64,000 nucleotides of DNA from Azospirillum fermentarium (lineage in GTDB: Bacteria > Pseudomonadota > Alphaproteobacteria > Azospirillales > Azospirillaceae): positions 954,001 to 1,018,000 of the forward strand of contig NZ_JAOQNH010000001.1 of assembly GCF_025961205.1 (NCBI RefSeq), written 5' to 3'. Under the pieces are notes generated by a model, which did not search any database, was not told the DNA's origin, and was given only the letters and a program-made list of their open reading frames with translations. This document shows positions 58,814 to 64,000 of this stretch, one piece after another. The position numbers and the translations under genes are program-made. Position 1 is the stretch's first letter. The number at the start of each line of letters is the position of its first letter.

Positions 58814-61162
58814 ATGATGCTGCGCCGGAAATTCCGCCTCGTTGCCTTGATCGGTCTGGCCGCCTGCCTTCTGGCGGCCGTGCCCGCGCTTTACCTGCTC
58901 TACAGCGGCCTGCTCGTCGAACGGGTGCGGCTGGCCGGCGGGCTGGTGGATTCCGCCCGCGCGGTGATGAGCGATTACGAGCGCGCCGCGGTGGACGGCG
59001 ACCTGATCCGCACGGAGGCCAAGGCCCGCGCCCAGACCGCGCTGCGCGGGCTGGCCGGCGGGCCGTTCCAGCTTGTGCTGTTTCCCGACGGCACGCTTCC
59101 CCCCGGCTGGCCGGGGGAGGGGCGCAGCATCGCCGCGTCGGGCCTGTTCGAGCCGTGGGGGTGGATGGTGGCGGTGTCGGCCAACACCGCCGACCTGCGC
59201 CACGACTTCACGGCGGAGGCCGCGGCCTTCTTCCTGTTCCTGGTGGTGCTGCTGGCGGCGGCGTGGCCCCTGTCGGCCTTCGTCTCCGACCAGTTGGTGG
59301 GGCCGCTGGAGGATCTGGCGGCGCGCATGGGCCGCATGACCCGCGGCGAGATCGCCAAGCCGGTGCCGGGGCAGGAACGCGGCGACGAATTCGGCATCAT
59401 GGCCCGCGCGCTGGAACATTTCCGCCGCAACGCCGCGACCATCCTGGACCGGGACGAGCGGCTGTCGGGCATCATGAACAACGTGGGCGAAGCCATCGTC
59501 GTGGTCAGCGAGGCCGGGGTGGTGGAGGAGCACAACCCCGCCGCCGAACGGCTGTTCGGGCGCGGCGGGGCGGCGCTGGCGGGGCAGGTCTTTTCCGGCC
59601 TGTTCACCACCGCCGACCAGGGCCGCGTGCTGGAAGCCCTGGTGGCCCAGCGCGGCGGGGACGGCGACGGCGTTCCGGCGGACAGCGCCGGCCAGCGCCC
59701 CGCCACCCGGATGGAGGCGCTGGGCATCGACGCCGACGGCCACCCCGGGCAGCGGCGGGAGGTGTCGCTGGCCGTCACCCGGCTGGAAGTGCAGGGCCGC
59801 CGCAGCTTCATCTGCGTTCTGGCCGACATGACCGACCGGCTGCGCCACGAACGCGAACTGCTGCGGCTGGCCACCCGCGACCGGCTGACCGGGCTGCCCA
59901 ACCGGGCGCTGGTGGGGTCGCTGGTGGATGCGGCGGTGGAGCGGTCCCGGCGCAGCGGCCGGCGCTTAGCCCTGCTGTGCCTGGACCTGTCGCGCTTCAA
60001 GCTCATCACCGACACCCTGGGGCACGAGGCCGGCGACATCCTGCTGCAGGAGGTGGCCCACCGCATCCAGGGGGCCGTGCGCTCGTCCGACACCGTGGGC
60101 CGCATCGGCACCGACGATTTCGCCATCCTGCTGGACGAGGTGATGGACGGGGACGAGGCGGCACAGGTGGCCGGGCGCATCCTGGCCGCCTTCGAAACCC
60201 CGGTGGCGCTTTTGGGCACCGAGCATTACGTGCGCCCGTCGCTGGGCATCGCGCTGTACCCCGAACACGCCGACACCGGCGCGGACCTGCTGCGCGCCGC
60301 CGACACCGCCCTTTACGCCGCCAAGCGGCAGGGGGGGCGGCGCACCGCCTTCTTCCAGCGGGCCATGGCCGATCAGGCGCGCCGCCATCTGGCGCTGGAC
60401 CGCGACCTGCGCGCGGCCCTGGTACGGCGGCAGTTCCAGCTTCACTACCAGCCCAAGGTATCGCTGCTGGATCATTCGCTCCAGGGGTTCGAGGCGCTGC
60501 TGCGCTGGGACAAGCCCGAACACGGCATGGTGCCCCCCGGCGACTTCATCCCGGTGGCCGAGGAAACCGGGTTCATCGTGCCGCTGGGCGACTGGGTGCT
60601 GGACGAGGCGTGCCGGCAGCAGCGTCAGTGGCTGGACGCCGGTGCGGACCCGCTGCCGGTGGCGGTCAACATCTCGCCGCGGCATCTGCGCCAGCGTACG
60701 GCGGCGGAATTTCTGGCGATGCTGGACCGCCACGGCCTGCCCCACGGCCTGATCGAGCTGGAAATCACCGAAGGTGCCGTGATGCAGGACATGGATCACG
60801 CGCTGGAAGTGCTGGAGGTGCTGAAGGCGGCGGGCGTCCGGGTGGCGGTGGACGATTTCGGCACCGGCCATTCGTCGCTGAGCTATCTGAAGCGGCTGCC
60901 CGTCACCACGCTGAAGATCGACCGGTCCTTCATCAACGGCATCCCCCACGGGCGCGAGGACGCCGGCATCGTGTCCACCATCATCGCCATGGCCGACATG
61001 CTGGGGCTGGAGGTGGTGGCCGAGGGGGTGGAGCGGCCCGAACAGGCCCATTTCCTGCGCCACCACAATTGCCTGATGGTCCAGGGCTGGCTGACCGGGC
61101 GCCCGGTCCCCGCCGCCCAGGCCGAAGCCCTGCTGGCCGACCGCACCCGCCAGCGGGCGTAA
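58814..61162 (+). CDS. membrane GGDEF-EAL protein with degenerate GGDEF site
   Basis: A 782-residue c-di-GMP protein. Order: TM1 (about 8-30), a short periplasmic sensor, TM2 (about 137-158), HAMP, PAS (about 215-350), GGDEF and EAL. The cyclase signature is GTDDF (432-436, RIGTDDFAILL) instead of GGDEF, so synthesis is unlikely and it may only bind GTP. The EAL domain keeps FEALLRW, NISPRHL, ELEITEGA, VDDFGTGHSS, LKIDRSFI and VAEGVE, predicting phosphodiesterase activity. Net effect: lowering c-di-GMP, the opposite of the cyclase at 42855. It is unrelated to the phage genes just upstream. Confidence 0.92.
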   Translation: MMLRRKFRLVALIGLAACLLAAVPALYLLYSGLLVERVRLAGGLVDSARAVMSDYERAAVDGDLIRTEAKARAQTALRGLAGGPFQLVLFPDGTLPPGWPGEGRSIAASGLFEPWGWMVAVSANTADLRHDFTAEAAAFFLFLVVLLAAAWPLSAFVSDQLVGPLEDLAARMGRMTRGEIAKPVPGQERGDEFGIMARALEHFRRNAATILDRDERLSGIMNNVGEAIVVVSEAGVVEEHNPAAERLFGRGGAALAGQVFSGLFTTADQGRVLEALVAQRGGDGDGVPADSAGQRPATRMEALGIDADGHPGQRREVSLAVTRLEVQGRRSFICVLADMTDRLRHERELLRLATRDRLTGLPNRALVGSLVDAAVERSRRSGRRLALLCLDLSRFKLITDTLGHEAGDILLQEVAHRIQGAVRSSDTVGRIGTDDFAILLDEVMDGDEAAQVAGRILAAFETPVALLGTEHYVRPSLGIALYPEHADTGADLLRAADTALYAAKRQGGRRTAFFQRAMADQARRHLALDRDLRAALVRRQFQLHYQPKVSLLDHSLQGFEALLRWDKPEHGMVPPGDFIPVAEETGFIVPLGDWVLDEACRQQRQWLDAGADPLPVAVNISPRHLRQRTAAEFLAMLDRHGLPHGLIELEITEGAVMQDMDHALEVLEVLKAAGVRVAVDDFGTGHSSLSYLKRLPVTTLKIDRSFINGIPHGREDAGIVSTIIAMADMLGLEVVAEGVERPEQAHFLRHHNCLMVQGWLTGRPVPAAQAEALLADRTRQRA

Positions 61163-61295
61163 GGGGCCCCCCGGTATCAGCCGCGGCTGCGCCAGGGCGC
61201 CGGCGTCAGGCTTGAAGCCCGGCATCCGTTGCGAAGCACCCCCAAGTCTTACGTTTCGCGAGCCTGACGGGGCGGAAGAGGGGGATGGTCCGGCT

Positions 61296-64000
61296 TTACG
61301 CCAGTGTCAGCTCGTTGGTCCGGGTCTCTTCCAGGTGCCGGACCAGCCGGGCCAGTTCGGCGTGGTCCAGGGGCTTGGCCACATGGCCGTTCATGCCGGC
61401 GGCGGTGCATTCGGCCAGATCCTCATCCAGCCCCCCGGCGGTCATGGCATAGATGGGCAGGGTGCCGGCGGGCGGCGGCAGGCGGCGGATGCGCCGGGCG
61501 GCCTCCAGCCCGTCCAGCACCGGCATGTTCACGTCCATCAGCACCAGATCATAGGCGTGGTGCCGCACGGCATCCACCGCCGCCGCCCCGTCACCCACCA
61601 CATCGACGGTGCAGCCCAGCCCGTTCAGCAGCACCATCACCAGCCGCTGGTTCAGGGGCTGGTCCTCGGCCACCAGCACGTGGAACGGCTGGGGCAGGGC
61701 GGTGCACAGGGTTTCTTCCGCCGCCGGCAGCGGCGTCTTGCGGGGGGCGGGCAGGATGGGGGTGCAGGCCGCCGCCGGCTCGTCCGCCAGCCGCCCGGCC
61801 ACGCGTTCCAGCCGTTCTTTCAGTTCCACCGCCAGGAAGGGCTTGGAGATCATCGCGTACCCGCCTTCGGCCCCCGCTTCCCCCGCCACCGCGTGGCCGG
61901 CGAAGCCAGAGGTCAGCAGCACCGGAATGCCGGGGCGCAGCCGTTCGGCCTGACGCGCCAGCTCGGTGCCGGTCATGCCGGGCGGCATCACCATGTCGGT
62001 GAACAGAAGATCGACCGGCGCATCGCCGCGCAGGATGGTCAGCGCCTCGTTGGCGTTGGCGGCTTCCAGCACATGGTGGCCCCAGGTCTCCAGCAGTGCC
62101 GTGGTGCTCATGCGCAGCAGCGGATCGTCGTCGGCCAGCAGGATGGTCAGGGGCCGGCGGACCGGGGCCGGCTGCGGCGCCGGGCTGCAATGGGGCAGAC
62201 GCTCCACCGCGCGCCACGGCGGCAGGGTGACGGTGACCGTGGTGCCGACGCCGAGCTGGCTGCGCAGGGTCAGCACGCCGCCGTGCAGTTCCACCAGCCG
62301 CTTGGTCAGCGGCAGCCCCAGGCCCGTGCCCTCCACCCGGCGGTTGCCGGGGCTTTCCACGCGGGCGAAGGCCTGAAGCACGCGGTCCATGTCCGATTCG
62401 GGAATGCCGATGCCGGTGTCGGTCACCTCGATCACCGGGGATCCGCCCGGCGCGTGCATCAGCCGGATCGTCACCTCCCCGCCCGAAGGGGTGTACTTCA
62501 CCGCGTTGGAAATCAGGTTCAGCAGGATCTGGCGCAGCCGCTTCTCGTCCCCGCGCAGATAGCGCAGGCCGGTGGACCGCACCACGGTCAGTGTCACGCC
62601 CGCCCGGTTGGCGCGGGCCTGGAGCATGCGCACGGCGAATTCCACCGCGGCGTCCAGGTCCAGCGTGTCCTCATGCAGCGTCAGCATGCCGGCTTCGGCG
62701 CGGGCATGGTCCAGGATTTCGTTGATGAGTTCGAGCAGGTGCTGGCCGGAATCGCGGATGTTGACGGCGAAATCACGGTAGACCGGCGTGCCCACCGGTC
62801 CCTCCGCCTCCCGCGCGATGAGATCGGCGAAGCCGATGACGGCGTTGAGCGGCGTGCGCAGTTCGTGGCTGAGGCTGGCCAGGAAATCGCCCTTGGAGCG
62901 GTTGGCCGTTTCGGCCTGGGCGCGGGCGGCGGCTTCCTCCTCGCGGGCGGCCTGGAGTTCGCGGGTCAGCCGCGCCACGTCGGAGATGTCCATCAGCGCC
63001 ACCAGCCGCAGCGGCTGGCCCCCCGCCTCCGCCATGGTGGTTTCGGTCATGGATTCGACCACGGATTCCACGGCAAGCACCGTGCGGGTGGTGCCGTCGC
63101 GGCGGGTCAGGTCGGCTTCCCACGATCCCGGTCCCTGGCGGGGGGGCAGCACGGTGGCCGCGTCCCGCCCTGTCAGGTCAGCGGACTCCCACCCGGTCAG
63201 CCGGCAGAAGGCGGCGTTCACCCGCACCAGCCGGTTGCCGCCGCCCACCACCGCCAGCGCCGCCTGGGCCTGTTCGAACAGCGCCTCGGCAAAGGCGTGG
63301 GCGGCTTCGGCGGCGCGGCGGGCGCTGTTCAGCTTTTCCTCCACGCCCACGCGCACGGTGATGTCGCGCAGCACCGCCACGTATTCGCTGTCCTCCCCCT
63401 CGGCCCGGCGGATGGCGGCTTCGACCCACACGGGGTGACCGCCGGTGTGGATCGCCCGGCAGCGCACCACCGCGGACGGCGCGTCGGGGGTCAGGGCGGC
63501 GATGCTGGCGGCGACGGTGCTGCGGTCGTGGGGGTGCAGAAGCTCTTCCAGCGTCATCCCCCGCACATCGGCGGGATCGCGGCCCAGGATGGTGCGCGCC
63601 GCGTCGGTGGCGTGCCGCACCCGTCCGCCGGCGCCGATGCGCATGATGACGTCCTGGGCGTTGTCGGCCAGAAAGCGCAGCCGCTCCTCGCTGGCGGCCA
63701 CGCCCTGGGACGCGGCCAGCCGCATATGATCGCGCGACAGCATGATGCCCAGCAGCACGATGCCCACGGTGGTGGCCGGGAACAGCGCCGGCCCGCTGCG
63801 GGTGAGCACCAGCAGGGCCATATCCCACGTGGGCAGCAACAGCGCGCTGCACATCTGCGCCGCCGAGGCGATGCACCCCAGCGCCATCAGATGGCGCAGC
63901 GGCAGGCGTCCGTCCTTCCACACCGGAAACCGGCTGTACAGCAGCCCTGCCAGCCCCGCCAGGATCACCCCGGCCACGCCCGCGGGCGCCCCCACGCCGC
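61296..64000 (-). CDS. hybrid histidine kinase with two receivers (5' end outside window)
   Basis: The reading frame runs off the right edge; about 901 residues are seen. It begins within a multi-helix membrane sensor resembling the 5TM receptors of the LYT type (VAGVILAGLAGLLYSRFPV, PATTVGIVLLGIML). PAS domains follow (FLADNAQDVIMRIG; FEQAQAALAVVGGGNRLV). HisKA has LASLSHELRTPLNAVIGF, and HATPase has DTGIGIPESD with GTGLGLPLTK. The first receiver (LLFTDMVMPPGMTG) and the second (LVLMDVNMPVLDG) both keep their aspartates. No HPt is present in it, unlike the other two hybrid kinases here. Confidence 0.92.
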   Translation of the reverse strand, partial: GVGAPAGVAGVILAGLAGLLYSRFPVWKDGRLPLRHLMALGCIASAAQMCSALLLPTWDMALLVLTRSGPALFPATTVGIVLLGIMLSRDHMRLAASQGVAASEERLRFLADNAQDVIMRIGAGGRVRHATDAARTILGRDPADVRGMTLEELLHPHDRSTVAASIAALTPDAPSAVVRCRAIHTGGHPVWVEAAIRRAEGEDSEYVAVLRDITVRVGVEEKLNSARRAAEAAHAFAEALFEQAQAALAVVGGGNRLVRVNAAFCRLTGWESADLTGRDAATVLPPRQGPGSWEADLTRRDGTTRTVLAVESVVESMTETTMAEAGGQPLRLVALMDISDVARLTRELQAAREEEAAARAQAETANRSKGDFLASLSHELRTPLNAVIGFADLIAREAEGPVGTPVYRDFAVNIRDSGQHLLELINEILDHARAEAGMLTLHEDTLDLDAAVEFAVRMLQARANRAGVTLTVVRSTGLRYLRGDEKRLRQILLNLISNAVKYTPSGGEVTIRLMHAPGGSPVIEVTDTGIGIPESDMDRVLQAFARVESPGNRRVEGTGLGLPLTKRLVELHGGVLTLRSQLGVGTTVTVTLPPWRAVERLPHCSPAPQPAPVRRPLTILLADDDPLLRMSTTALLETWGHHVLEAANANEALTILRGDAPVDLLFTDMVMPPGMTGTELARQAERLRPGIPVLLTSGFAGHAVAGEAGAEGGYAMISKPFLAVELKERLERVAGRLADEPAAACTPILPAPRKTPLPAAEETLCTALPQPFHVLVAEDQPLNQRLVMVLLNGLGCTVDVVGDGAAAVDAVRHHAYDLVLMDVNMPVLDGLEAARRIRRLPPPAGTLPIYAMTAGGLDEDLAECTAAGMNGHVAKPLDHAELARLVRHLEETRTNELTLA

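Overview
The window is high-GC, densely coded DNA, most like a Rhodospirillales alphaproteobacterium of the Azospirillum type. Grounds: an rpoN-hpf-ptsN cluster, a ptsP whose lysC-side neighbour is a short operon, an alphaproteobacterial-style Fur lacking the CxxC zinc motif, a DUF1127 protein, a 204-residue S4 protein, a GAAC-N7-GAAC LexA-type box and heavy use of hybrid kinases and cyclic-di-GMP proteins. The genus is an inference. No rRNA, CRISPR array, transposase or integrase was seen.

Layout. 0-9 kb: the nitrogen-PTS block (rpoN, entering from the left edge, hpf, ptsN; ptsP after lysC and a nitronate monooxygenase gene), interrupted by a REP-like repeat, an Uma2 gene and ubiG. 9-14.5 kb: a tight run of a RodZ-like gene, ispG, a glutamyl-tRNA-reductase-like hemA and prfA, followed by a cold-shock gene where prmC might be expected. 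14.5-25.8 kb: signalling and household genes (large hybrid kinase, SAM-hydrolysing enzyme, pseudo-receiver, HAD phosphatase, fur, transglutaminase-like protein, a soluble kinase, an unknown alpha-helical protein, gpt). 26-29.7 kb: two identical tRNA-Arg(ACG) genes in inverted orientation bracket a toxin-antitoxin remnant, ppk2 and a PQQ-type sugar dehydrogenase. 29.8-36.1 kb: a secreted S41 protease, RNase R, and a DUF1127-GFA-GFA operon divergent from a GcvA-like LysR regulator. 36.2-43.8 kb: a signalling island with a FIST-domain soluble chemoreceptor, a 1412-residue hybrid kinase and a receiver-GGDEF cyclase. 43.9-54.4 kb: an unknown protein, a proteasome-fold hydrolase, a TetR/ene-reductase pair, a TonB receptor behind twin palindromes, rpsD, small membrane proteins, a CinA-like protein, a candidate small RNA, sfsA and map. 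54.4-58.7 kb: an S24 repressor divergent from a five-gene podovirus-like head module (portal, Bbp19-like, scaffold-like) with an SOS-type box at its promoter. 58.8 kb to the end: a GGDEF-EAL protein with a degenerate cyclase site and a hybrid kinase running off the right edge.

The most interesting parts are the SOS-controlled phage head module without capsid or terminase genes, the GluTR-like hemA in an alphaproteobacterium (where ALA synthase is normal), the twin GGAACAATTCC operators before the TonB receptor, the terminator-ended small RNA candidate upstream of sfsA, and the truncated VapC toxin still coupled to its antitoxin.
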